A DNA stretch of 64,000 nt from the NCBI GenBank assembly GCA_012934845.2, contig WNNJ02002339.1:90977-154976 (forward strand). The letters run 5' to 3'. The notes beneath the pieces are model-generated. The model saw only the letters and a list, made by a program, of their open reading frames with translations. It searched no databases and was not told the DNA's origin. The DNA comes from Pomphorhynchus laevis (lineage: Eukaryota; Acanthocephala; Palaeacanthocephala; Echinorhynchida; Pomphorhynchidae). Of the stretch, positions 45,659-56,115 are shown piece by piece (the stretch's first letter is position 1; each line of letters begins with the position of its first letter). The position numbers were made by a program, and so were the translations under genes.

Positions 45659-46655
45659 GTTAGTTTTAATTATTTTATATTTGTTGATTTTTTAAATGAA
45701 CGAAGACGCATAAATCAGAAAATCCCTAAATACATAATATTTATATTTTTTAATATTTATATTAAATAAATATAAATATTTATATTTTTTCATAATACAT
45801 TATATTTTTTATAATTTGAACACTAATTTTATATTCGTACATTTCAGATGTTAACTTCTATAAAGTGTTTGGTTTAAAAATGTTCATTTAATTTGTTGAC
45901 TATGTGGTCAATATTCTTTAAGGATGTGCGGTACGGGATTGAACACGGACTTTACAGAACAAAATACTCAAAATAATTTGTTTACTACAAATGCATTTTA
46001 GTCAAAGCAAATTATTTTTAATTGTTTTTGTTGAAGAATTAATTGATTAATTTAATTAATTTTGTTAAACCAAAATTATCCTGCTGTAAAAAATGTTAGG
46101 CAGCAATAAAATGCAAAAATGTTCACACGAGGATGGTAAATTATTCATTGACTAGCAGAATATTCAGTGACTTGTCTTTCATTCCGAATTAAAAATCCTT
46201 ACAAACTTGCAGTTGCCTTTTTGGATCTGGATTGGCAATCCCGATTTTGTACGTTCGTCACCATCTTGAACGCAAATTCACAAATCTATTTTCTAAATAT
46301 TTAGTAATGATATTTTATTTGGGGACATTGTGATACATTGGCAAATAATATGCATATGGATTCATTATTACACTTGTTTGAAGGAAATTAGTGGAACTTA
46401 ATGAAATGATGTTCCATTGATATCGATACTAATTAATGGTTATACACAGAATCTGATATTATAAGGGTGTCTTCTTCAGATGCCAATTTCAGTCATTATA
46501 TGATGATTGTAATTATATAATATATTTAATAATATATGATGCTGATAGATTTGGAATGAATATGTATGATCAGAACATAAAATTTAATTCATAAATGCCT
46601 TCAAATTTATTATTTTATTTGGATAAAATTTTATTCTTACGTTTTTAATTTCTAG
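45659..46655 (+). other. Host gene intron 1
   Basis: About 1.0 kb, GTTAGT at the 5' side and tttttaatttctag at the 3' side. It is A/T-rich with no recognised repeat. Confidence 0.7.
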
Positions 46656-46750
46656 GAACTGTTCAAATGAATCACAATTTATCAAGCATATCTGCAATTG
46701 AAGATCGAGAGCAACTGTCATCGGCAAACGAGTTTAATAAGCTCGAACGG
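46656..46750 (+). CDS. Host gene exon 2 (predicted)
   Basis: 95 bp between a pyrimidine-rich acceptor (ttctag) and a donor (CGG|GTAATA). Joined to exon 1 in phase 1 it gives an open 32-residue stretch, GTVQMNHNLSSISAIEDREQ and then LSSANEFNKLER, with hydrophilic, normal-complexity composition. It ends in phase 0. Confidence 0.7.
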
Positions 46751-47234
46751 GTAATAATTAGTCTAAAATTGCAGCATTTGAGATCAACATTAATCATCAA
46801 TTTATTCAAATTTCATGAGTTAATTTAAATTTTACTATATCTCTACCTACCGTAAGGACTATTTATTTTTAACAATAAATAATAAATAAACTGAAGGTCA
46901 TTCAAATAATTTTAAACTCGGGTATAACTAAGATAAAAATTATAAGAATATAAACTAATATTTAATTTTTATATACATATAAATATCATAAGCATCTTAA
47001 TAAATAAAAAATAAATTCGACACTAAATGTTTTAGTACACATTAAAATTTGAATAACGTAATGAATTGGCCTTTTGAGTAGAAAACGCATTTGAATTTGC
47101 ATCAAAAACGTATCAAAAGTTGATTTGCCTAGAAATTGTTGTCATTTTTACCGGCTTTAATTTTGCCTAGAAATTTATAATTTATAAATTATTCAAATTA
47201 CATTGCGACTTAAAAAATTAAGTCGCCACGTATG

Positions 47235-47350
47235 AGCATACGTAGCGACCTTGAATATTTCGGGAATAATTCGATTCTATTTTTTGGTCTGATGAGGATA
47301 TATAAGATGTGGTCTGGTGTTTATACCTTCTCATGAGGAAAACATAATGA
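47235..47350. repeat. Dispersed repeat, inverted partner of 32886-33005
   Basis: Shares acgtatgagcatacgtagcg-type and tctgatgaggatatata cores with the 33-kb copy in inverted orientation. It lies inside host intron 2. Confidence 0.7.
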
Positions 47351-47429
47351 TTTATTTAAAACAGTGTGTGTATCAGGGCAGATGAACCAACAAATTCTAA
47401 TTTTATCTAAAATATAAGTTTTACAAATG

Positions 47430-47720
47430 TTTAGCATAAATTTCGATTACAATCGGAACTGGTGATCATTTTATGGATGCTTAATTATCTATTGAATATT
47501 TGCGAGGTCCCCAAGATGACTTTCGCATTGAAAACCAGCCACAGAATCCTTCCTTCATGGCTTCCAATTCCATGCACTATGACTAATAACGGCGCCATTG
47601 TCACAGCTGACTACAAGCTGTTCTCCTTTCGAAATATGACTCACCCGAGATTCGAACCGTCGCTGTTCGTACTTGTATTGCGCTCTTGACTGCTAGGCTA
47701 CGAATCTATGATTATCAGGT
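47430..47720 (-). mobile_element. tRNA-derived SINE with a different tRNA head
   Basis: On the minus strand 47710-47641 carries an A-box-like gtagcctagcagtcaag and a B-box ggttcgaatctc. The body near 47510-47580 (gaaaaccagccacagaatcc, cttccaattccatgcac) resembles the body of the SINE at 40.7 kb (gaaaccagctacgatatc, cttccagccctatacac), although the tRNA heads are not alike. A direct partial copy follows at 47808-47945. Confidence 0.6.
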
Positions 47721-47807
47721 ATCACACATCTTATGAAAACTACCATCATGATCTCTAAAAACTGCATTGTCCGAGATGCACTCCGAATTTATTTTTATAA
47801 ATTGTTT

Positions 47808-47945
47808 AGCATGAAATCATAAAGATCGATTGAAATCTGGATGGTGATCTTGTTATTAATGTTATAATATCTATTGAATATTTGCTAGGCCACACAATAT
47901 GACTTTCGCACTGAAAACCAGCTACAGAATTTATCTTTCATGACT
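47808..47945 (-). repeat. Partial direct copy of the preceding SINE body
   Basis: Shares tagcat..aa, atctattgaatatttgc.agg, atgactttcgcaYtgaaaac and cagcYacagaat with 47430-47580, same orientation. It lacks the tRNA head. Confidence 0.65.
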
Positions 47946-47974
47946 TTAATTTTAAAAAACGTCTGTGGCAATGG

Positions 47975-48055
47975 AGCTGATAGTAGTCAAGGTGCAGGGA
48001 GCTTAAACGTCATCGAGATGTCGCATACTACTGATGAGCGCAGCATGTCTTTGAT
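47975..48055. repeat. Dispersed repeat (inverted relative of 51238-51352)
   Basis: Core gtcatcgagatgtcgcatac followed by tactgatgagcgcag; the 51.3-kb copy has the reverse complement with a few changes. It is followed by A/T hairpin repeats to about 48140. Confidence 0.55.
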
Positions 48056-48194
48056 ATAATTATATATCTTTGATATAATTATAATTATATCATCTTTGAT
48101 ATAATTATATATAATTATATATATTATAATTATATCATATATAATTCAAAAGTTTATATTCAAACTGGATTTTAAAACAATAATTTATTTTTCA

Positions 48195-48540
48195 ATTTTT
48201 CACAACGTTTCGAAGCACACGCTTCTTTATCAAATGAATTATTGTACATAATCTTATATATAAGATTATATCTTATATATAAGATTCATATATAAGATTC
48301 ATGTAAATATAAGAAAAGTTTAAATATAAAATTTCTTTAAAGAATTCTTTTAAATATAAGAATTCATTTAAAGAATTTAAAAATTCCATTATATATACAG
48401 GGTTGATGAGAAACCGCTATCCCAGGGTCTTTCAAAGACGCTAATAATATTATTACTTGTAATAAATGAACTGGGAAAGAGCGTTTTTTATTTGCGAAAC
48501 GTTTCTACCGTTTTTGGTCTTCTTCATTCACTAGTGTTAA
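48195..48540. repeat. Two PLE-type terminal hairpin motifs
   Basis: cacaacgtttcgaagcacacgcttcttt at 48200-48227 and gcgaaacgtttctaccgtttttggtcttcttcatt at 48496-48530 (plus strand as written) are inverted versions of the GAAGAAG-stem-CGAAACGTT terminus. The second abuts the 3' side of PLE-3. Confidence 0.65.
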
Positions 48541-48831
48541 ATGTCCGATTTTTACAGTGGGTATTACAATTTATCTGTAATTCCGATCTGGAAGAATTCC
48601 CAGATATTTCAAAATATTTTTTTACAGCTTTTTGTCTGGAAGAATTCCAGCATTTCTCGAATTTTTGTTATTATCACTTCACAACGTCGTTGCTTCGATT
48701 GCTATGTTGAGTTCTTTGCTGGAGTGAGATATTTGCATTACTCTGAGGATTTGCGCCACTATCACTTATTTCCAATGGATTGGATGGTCGGTCTGGTTCA
48801 GACTTTTGTCGGTCATTAATTGTCTAATCCA

Positions 48832-50700
48832 TCATTTTTCCCGTTGTTTACGCTTAAACGTGTCATTAATAGGTCCATCTATAATGACAGTTTTTATTGT
48901 GTGTGATGGGTTTTCGAAAAGATGACGAACTGTTCTGTCTGCTTCCATATTGTCGCCACTTATTTCCTTACGACGGTTGTAAGTTCGAATGTTGTATTGC
49001 GTCGAAATTTGTCCTACGTATTGGACTTTACAATCGAGACACTCGTTCATATAAATCACGTATCTCGATTTACAGTTGTATTCCCCGTCTATTGTGTATG
49101 AGAGACCCGTTATTTGAGAGGTAAACATGAGTGATTCGATTATATCGATGCAATTTGTGCATCTTCAGTCTCCACAACGGCCTGATCTATTTCCTTCAGT
49201 GATTATCGGTGACATGTGTTGTAGCATTCCGTTGAGATTTCCTGAGTTCGGGTCTCTTATCAGAGGTTTTGCATGTTCTGTCTTATTGTCGCAAGAATAT
49301 CTGACAATGCCAAATCGAATGAACATTGGAGCGATGCCAGTAAGGAATAGAAGATCACAATGAAATTAATAGTATTCTTATTGCTTTTTGAATAGGTGCG
49401 TTCCATTGTTAGTTGGCTTTTTCTATCTAGCTCACGAATATATGAAAACTGTGTGAGAACCTGGCAGTGTGTATAATCACGTCTGTTGAACTGAACATAA
49501 AGACACGTTATGTTATATAACGTTATGTTATATAAGGTTATGTTATATTAAACTTTCGTTATATTCGAAAGTTTCAGGAGTTGAAAATTTTTTCAAAGCC
49601 CGGCGTACCTCATTGCTTATATTTGCTCGTTTTGGGTGTCTACTGATGGGTGTCAAATTCTAGCGTGAATTGCAAGTTTGTGATTTCTCCATTCGTTCTT
49701 TGATTGTTCAAAACGTTGAATAAATGCTCCGTACTGCACAGTAACGAGGGTGTTTCCTTTAAAATAGAATATAATTCATCGTGTAGCCAATTTGACAGCT
49801 TTTCGGTTGAAGTTCCAATATTACTTATGATAGTACGACCTGGAGGTGGTAAGATACCTTTGTGCACTTTGGGAATCAGGTAAATTTTCCAGAACGTGGA
49901 TTGCACTGTATTAGCATACGTTGAGTTTCATTATCCGTAAAGTTCAGTTTAATGGTTTTCTCTACTGCAACAGTAATTCTATTAAACTATTTTTGCGAAA
50001 TCTTGGTATAAGCGGAACTTCGGAGGTGTGTGTTTGCCTCAGCGATGTAATCATTTTGTCCCATAGCACAACCTTGCCTCCTTTATCAATTGTTCGAATT
50101 ATCATGGCATCGTTCATTCGTAATTATTTTAGGGCGTTCGTACAGTCACTTTCCATGTTAGAGTACGCTCTACTCGTCGGAATCTGATCACTTTATCGTT
50201 GTATCACGTAATTATTAATGATGTTTGTTGCTGCTATTACTAGTTCTCTGTGATCGGAAATGTTATTTAGTGATCGTTGAGCTACCTTACTGATGCTTGT
50301 ACAAGTTTAAAAACGTTCGTATCCCCGTTTTATAGGGATGAAATTCAAACCAAGAGATAGGCATTTAAGATGTTGATCAGATAGTACCTGGTCATTAACA
50401 TTAAGGACATTAGAGTAGTTGTTACATTCATCGTTTTGCGGTTTCCTGTAGAATGTACGTTGTCTTAAAAGCAATGTAGTGAGTGTAAACTCGATACGTG
50501 CTCATTGGTAAGTTTTTGAAGTTTGCAACACTGTTGTTCGATTAGTTTGTTGTATTCGTGTTCGTCAAGGATCGTATTATGAACGCGGTAAGAGTAAGTA
50601 TAGAATGCAAGTAGATTATGGGTTAATTCCGTAGAGCATCTCATAAAAGACTTTTGTGATTTTTTGGATAAAAAATTAATCGTAGCAAGGATTGGCGACA
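48832..50700 (-). pseudogene. PLE-3: Penelope-like RT and GIY-YIG remnants in host intron 2
   Basis: Minus-strand order: decayed N-terminal region (about 50700-49920), fingers TFWKIYLIPKVHKGILPPPG and RTIISNIGTSTEKLSNWLHD (49906-49640), then a 3' nuclease SRYVIYMNECLDCKVQYVGQ (49128-48832). Only about 500 bp lie between the fingers and the nuclease, so the palm and thumb are deleted. The orientation is opposite to the host gene. Confidence 0.8.
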
Positions 50701-50994
50701 GATGGTGCAGCTTAGCATGCGATTTGCCATGTAGACCACAGGGAAGAAGAAATTTTCTCTTACACTATACTAGAAAGCGGCATCGAGAACATAAAAGACG
50801 GACGAAGGAGGGAAGTCTACTGTATCGCACAATTAATGGCAGAAATACCTCATGGCTTAACGAGTGGGCCACAACTTAACTGGCAGGATATAACATGAAC
50901 TCTAACATTATAGTCCTTTTTGATTTTGAGACGGTTTTGATCTTTCCAACTTTAGTAGTTTTTTGCATAGCTGTATTTTTACCAATTGTTCGTA

Positions 50995-51060
50995 GATATC
51001 TGACCTGAAGAAGACCCTACTGTAGGGTCGAAATGTTGTCGAAATAAAATAATTAGTCGA
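50995..51060 (+). other. PLE-type terminal hairpin, hammerhead-like
   Basis: ctgaagaagaccctactgta followed by gggtcgaaatgttgtcg: CTGAAGA, then a 6-bp stem (GACCCT/AGGGTC), then GAAAT. It resembles a hammerhead core but has one extra A before the stem. It sits on the 5' side of PLE-3. Confidence 0.55.
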
Positions 51061-51237
51061 AGTCTAGTTTTCATTGGATTTTACAAATATATGAACGAAT
51101 CCATGACGGATCCCAGGTCGCAACACGAATACAAAAATCACATATATAATAGAGATTGCATCAAAGATGCTTTAAAAACAACGGTTTAGGATTCTATTGG
51201 AATGCGATAGTAAGTTGAAAGCTGCTGTCGGTAATTA

Positions 51238-51352
51238 ACTGGACTACACTCAACGATCAGTATACTATTCGTCACTACTAAACGTTAGAGATGACCGGCA
51301 GCTCTCATTAGTAGTATGAGCCATCTCGATGACATTTCGCCTACCTGCGTGA
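51238..51352. repeat. Dispersed repeat, same family as 33158-33290
   Basis: Starts actggactac, has gccatctcgatgacatttcg in the middle and ends cctgcgtgac. It runs into the small palindrome at 51347-51416. Confidence 0.55.
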
Positions 51353-51416
51353 CTTTTAAAAAAGAACATTTTCGATAAATTGCTAATCGGAAATGCTCTT
51401 TTTTCAAAAGTCACGC
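51347..51416. repeat. 70-bp palindrome
   Basis: gcgtgacttttaaaaaagaa pairs with ttcttttttcaaaagtcacgc-type sequence on the other side of a 9-nt loop. Two or three mismatches. Confidence 0.85.
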
Positions 51417-51780
51417 TTTCAATAGATATATAATAATTTGCTAGTGTAATAATATTAATATTCAAATATGAACAAGTACTCCTCGAGAGCTTAGCAACAG
51501 TGAATACCTTAAATTATATTAGATATATTAAGTATTATATATAGTGTATTTTAAGTGTATATACAGTTAAAAAACTTAATGAGATAAAATATACAATTAA
51601 TTGACAAAGCTTAAAAACACGAAATGTTTCAGAAATAATTTGTCTGCAGTCCTCGGTGTTTTTTCTTTATATTAATAACATTTATATAATATACATATTA
51701 AAATTCTATTTGATTGTCACGACTACCGAATAATTAATTAAATTTACGATAAATCGATTTTGTCTATAAATGTGTGATAG

Positions 51781-51950
51781 TATTTCTGCAAATCTACATT
51801 ATCTAGACAATGGCGTAGAAGAAAATTTTACCCCGTCTCAAAACATTCATAGCAATTTTGAATTAAAGCTCTTAAAAGGCAGTATTCTTCAAAGTTTAAT
51901 GAATGTTTCTTTCACTAATCAAAATCCCCTTATCATTGAATTGCCACCAG
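51781..51950 (+). CDS. Host gene internal exon (predicted, 5' border uncertain)
   Basis: The open frame reads NLHYLDNGVEENFTPSQNIH and later MNVSFTNQNPLIIELPP, and ends at a strong donor CCACCAG|GTAGCC in phase 1, exactly the phase that exon 56394 needs. The 5' border may be at gtgatag|T (51781, phase 2), which would need a different exon 2 donor or a missed exon, or at ttaaag|C (51869), which fits exon 2 phase 0. Normal amino-acid mix and no repeat similarity support it. Confidence 0.55.
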
Positions 51951-52036
51951 GTAGCCATTGTAGATTAAACGATGGCGAAGAACGTTAAAATGTAAGCGCT
52001 GCAGGACGCTGTAAACGCTGCCGTGCAATTGTGCTA

Positions 52037-52393
52037 GATCACAGAAAGTTATTTCGCATCAGAACTTTGCTACGGTGTCATTCTTTCATTACTTCCAACT
52101 CCATACACCTTTACTCACAACATGCCAGATTTACGCCTGAAATAGAAAGTATTTCAAATTAATTTGAAAGTTACTTATGTATTTCACAAATACTTTATTT
52201 CATTTTTAGCCTGACATATTGGTATTGCTTCATATGCTACTGTCATGCAAAGATACACCGGGACTCATTAAAAGACTGTGAACCACTGTAGTTTCATTTA
52301 GCACCGTATTTACACCTTCAGATTCGAACCTAAGTTTCCTCGACAAATGGGTCTACGCGTTACCCATTAGGATAACCATCAAGTACAGTTAGA
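52037..52393 (-). mobile_element. tRNA-derived SINE, copy 2, interrupted
   Basis: Same family and orientation as the 40.7-kb SINE. The head (52378-52318, minus) keeps the A-box (gttatcctaatgggtaa) and B-box (ggttcgaatct). A 68-bp insertion at 52141-52208 splits the body. Confidence 0.75.
52141..52208. mobile_element. 68-bp miniature inverted-repeat insertion inside SINE copy 2
   Basis: It is flanked by direct gcctga (52135-52140 and 52209-52214), which occurs once in SINE copy 1. The ends are inverted: gaaatagaaagtatttc on the left and caaatactttatttc on the right. It looks like a tiny MITE with a 6-bp (or slightly longer) target duplication. Confidence 0.75.
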
Positions 52394-52427
52394 ATCATCA
52401 AAATTCTAAATAATAAAAAATCGTAAC

Positions 52428-52682
52428 TTATAAAAGATCAGAATTGCAAAAAATAATATTATGACATTTAAATTCTTTAAATTTGTCTAGTACAAAATAC
52501 GTTGACTCAGTTAACTGATTTACTGTTGAGGGTTTCTCGTGCTGAATAGCTACTTGAAAAATTGCATTGTTCAACGTAAATCTATCGAGCCAGCGAACGT
52601 TTATTTTCTTGTCTGGCAAATTGATGTTTTTTAATTTAATTTGTTGGTTTTGGGAACAATATTTAAAAAACTGAGGATGCAC
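52428..52682 (-). other. Unassigned 84-codon open frame
   Basis: NINLPDKKINVRWLDRFTLN and HEKPSTVNQLTESTYFVLDK have a protein-like mix in spite of the A/T context. The stretch aatacgtwgactcagttarc is repeated at 36871-36890, so it may be part of a transposon. I do not recognise it and do not call it a host gene. Confidence 0.3.
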
Positions 52683-52792
52683 ATTTTGTCCCTTTTTCTT
52701 AAGCTTAAAAAGAATTTTTACAACCCAGTATTTACATGAACCGAATAATATTATATATCATTTAATAGAATTAATATTAAAATTATTAGGAG

Positions 52793-52850
52793 GAACTGCT
52801 ATGTTATCAGGTTTTGATCCCAGTTCCTCAACCCAACTTAATAGTTTAAA
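52793..52850. repeat. Dispersed repeat, inverted relative of 36585-36655
   Basis: aggaggaactgctatgttatcaggtttt and ttcctcaacccaac match the reverse complement at 36.6 kb with few changes. Confidence 0.65.
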
Positions 52851-54400
52851 TTTATATTTAAGAATATTTTTACGATTATGATTAATAATATTTTTACATA
52901 TTTTACGATTTTTTTAAATTTCATTTATATGAAATAAAAATATAAATTAATTTCGTAACAATACCGATAACCATACCGAGGGTATTCATTATCCGTATTT
53001 TAAATGTCACTGTGATTTTAAACATCCAATTCTTCTTAAAACATGAGCTGCAGTGTTTTCCGGTTTTACATAAAATGGAAAAAATCCAAGGGATAAATCC
53101 ACATTGGAAGCATGTTCGAGATACTTTGATCTTGTTCGTTCTTCATAATATTCGAGTGAACACGTGGGTGTTTTGCAATAGTAGGATAGAGTATATATGT
53201 TAAAAATTTAAGAGACCGTTAGAGATCGCTCAACTGTACTCTCATACAACCGCAGGCAAGAAATTTTAAGACGCACATTGTGAACACGTGACTTTGTAGT
53301 GCGTGTGATATCATAATCACCTAATTGAATAAGTTCTGGTTCAGCATGTATTCCTTACAAACTATATTCAATGATTGGCAAATAGTATCACGTATTATGT
53401 ATGCCATGACGAAAAAGGCAGCTGCGCAGTGTCTACATGAAGGTGAATGTAGACTTACTATACTTAATTACCGTTAAAATGATTTTGAAACACAAGCTGG
53501 ATCTAAACCAAAACGCAGTGAAAATCCATCTTGAAATAGTTTGAGATTTGAGCTAAATTCCTCTACTGTCAATATAATCATAGAAAGGCAGGACGAGGTT
53601 CTTTTTCTGGACCAAATAGCAAGAATCGTATTTCCTTTAAGGATTAAAATTAGTCTAGTGATAAGGCAACCCTATTTGAACACATATAGTCATACACTGC
53701 TTGATCTTTAATATTTAGAAACCCTAATCCGTCTTAATTATTGTATCATTAATATTCAAATTTTCATTCAATCCAGTTACTGATATCAAAACCTTCGTCA
53801 ACAAGATTTGTTCCAAGTAAATGAACCATTATCATTTGCATATACGTGTCCTTACAGGATATATCTATCCGTGTTGAAGAGAGTATAAGTTCGCCCAATA
53901 AGCCACCTGAGATTCGGGAACGTAATTTTAGATATCCTCTCTAAAATTATCCCTTACTTATCCTCTTAGACACGCTTGTATAAACATATAAATTAATGAT
54001 AATAAAGGATTTGAGAAGATATATACCTTCTCTGATGTTACGCTCAATGTAGGTAATACAATTAAATTGTTTAACCTTCATATTGTTTTAATAATATGTT
54101 GTAATTTACGGGATAAACATGAAAACCTCATTTCGACCTAAGTTCATCTATTATTAAAAATCGTGTTGGTAAAAGTAACATTATATCAACCTTGAAATGC
54201 ATTAGACAAACGGGATTTAATTAGTTTCATTCTTGGAATTGACGTGGCTGCAAACACAATTAAAGACGGTGGTTTACCCTGAATGAACTTTTCTTCAGAA
54301 GCAAAAAATCGTCTTCTAAAACATTTCCGATCTTCATACATTGTATTGTTTAATGCAGTTGATAGCACATGACTATATTTATTATACTTTCAAGTACATT
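52851..54400. other. Host intron sequence, no gene recognised
   Basis: Moderately AT-rich. Short open frames (53012-53203 plus, 54186-54368 minus) show no family motif. Confidence 0.45.
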
Positions 54401-54905
54401 TCCACTAAAGAATTATTAGAGCTGAATCAAAGAAAAGAAGAAATTATTTTTGATATTTCGCTAGCATCTGCTAGCATCTTTAGAAATTTACAATGTTTTT
54501 TTAAATATTTTATATAAAAAGTTTAAAACGATCGCCGCCATTTTCTTTGAGCAGGTGCTTCTGTTATTAGCGATAAAAAGCTGCTTTAACTGTTGTTTGA
54601 ATTTTTGACACGATTTCGGCAACTTTTGAAGGTACCCAAAACGCAATGAAAAAGGATGATTCAAAATACATTAGAAACAAAACAAAAATAAAAACCATAA
54701 TATTTTACTCGAAATAAATAATTTGAAATAATGTGTAAAAATAAAATAGAAAAGATTATTTAAACAAAAGAATCGTTTACAACATCTGTACGAAATATTT
54801 AACGTTACGTCAGGTTTATTATATGGCATAATAATATTGGAGTTTTTATGAATGTAATAAGCCTCAAGAATTTTTATATTTAAACAGTTGGTTTCTTTTG
54901 CTAAA

Positions 54906-55127
54906 ACAACAGATCTAATTTAAACAGTGGTATGCAATAGCGCTACTTAGGGCCCTTTTGAGTGTGTATTTGTGTTGTTTTAATCTAATCTCTAACGGTT
55001 GGCCTGCTTGACCCACATATACTTTATCGCATTCTAAATAAGGCATTTTATAAACAACTCCGTCATTATCATGTTTGGGTTTCTTTTTCAAAATATTGTG
55101 TAACTTCGGTATTTTACTATTATGCAA
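54906..55127 (-). pseudogene. PLE-4 GIY-YIG endonuclease fragment
   Basis: KHDNDGVVYKMPYLECDKVY, VGQAGQPLEIRLKQHKYTLK: the Tyr of VVYKM, the YVGQ and the Arg of LEIRLKQH are the GIY-YIG nuclease signature. A second decayed copy lies at about 55430-55690 on the same strand. Confidence 0.75.
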
Positions 55128-56084
55128 AACAAAATGCTAACAGAAGTTAGCGATAAAAAGCTGCTTTAACTGTTGATTGAATTTTTGACACGATTTCGGC
55201 AACTTTTGAAGGTACCCAAAACAGATCTAATTTTTACTCAAAATAAATAATTTGAAATAATGTGTAAAAATAAAATAGAAAAGATTATTTAAACAAAAGA
55301 ATCGTTTGCAACATCTTTACAAAATATTTAACGTTACGTCAGGTTTATTATACGGCATAATAATATTGGAGTTTTTATGAATGTAATAAACATCAAGAAT
55401 TTTTATATTTAAACAATTGGTTTCTTTTGCTGAAACAACAGATCTAATTTAAACTATGATCTACAATAGCCCTACTTAGGCCCTTTTCAGTGTGTATTTG
55501 TGATGCTTTAATCTAGTCTCTTCTGGTTGGCCTGTTTGACCCACATATACTTTATCGCATTCTAAACAAGAAATTGTTTAAACAACTCCATCATATTTTT
55601 TCAAGTTAATCATATCATTTATTTCAACTCCATCATTATCATGTTTGGGTTTCTTTTTCAAAATGTTGTGTAACTTCGGTATTTTATCTATGTTATGATA
55701 ATTAATTAACAAAATTAACATATTTTATGTTATGTTTTACAAAACACGATGCTAACAGAAGTGAGCGAAATATCAAAAAAATTCCTCTTTCCAGCTCCAA
55801 TAATTCTTTGGAAATATTATGGTTATTATTTTTGTTTTGTTTCTAAATTATTTTGAATCATCCTTTTTCATTGCGTTTTGGGTACCTTCAAAAGTTGCCG
55901 AAATCGTGTCAAAAATTCAAACAACAGTTAAAGCTGCTGGTTTTCGCTAATAACAGAAGCACATGCTCAAAGAAAATGACGGCGATCGTTTTGAATTTTT
56001 TATATAAGCATGTACATTTTAAGAAAACATTTGTGTTTTTTACTTTAATAAATCATTAATTTTTTTAGAAAACATTGTAATTTT

Positions 56085-56115
56085 CTGAGGATGCTAACAA
56101 AAGTTAGCGAAATAT
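56085..56115 (+). ncRNA. Hammerhead-like core in the PLE-4 right arm (candidate)
   Basis: ctgaggatgctaac, loop aaaa, gttagcgaaata: CTGAGGA matches CUGANGA, the 6-bp stem GCTAAC/GTTAGC is perfect, and GAAAU follows. One extra T sits between the core and the stem. Inverted or decayed relatives are at 54462-54490, 55128-55150 and 55748-55770. PLEs are known to carry hammerhead motifs; activity here is not shown. Confidence 0.4.

Noticed and set aside
47641-47710. Possible second tRNA gene (minus strand)
   Set aside because: Same reasons; the T-stem has mismatches, and a partial direct copy of the body follows.
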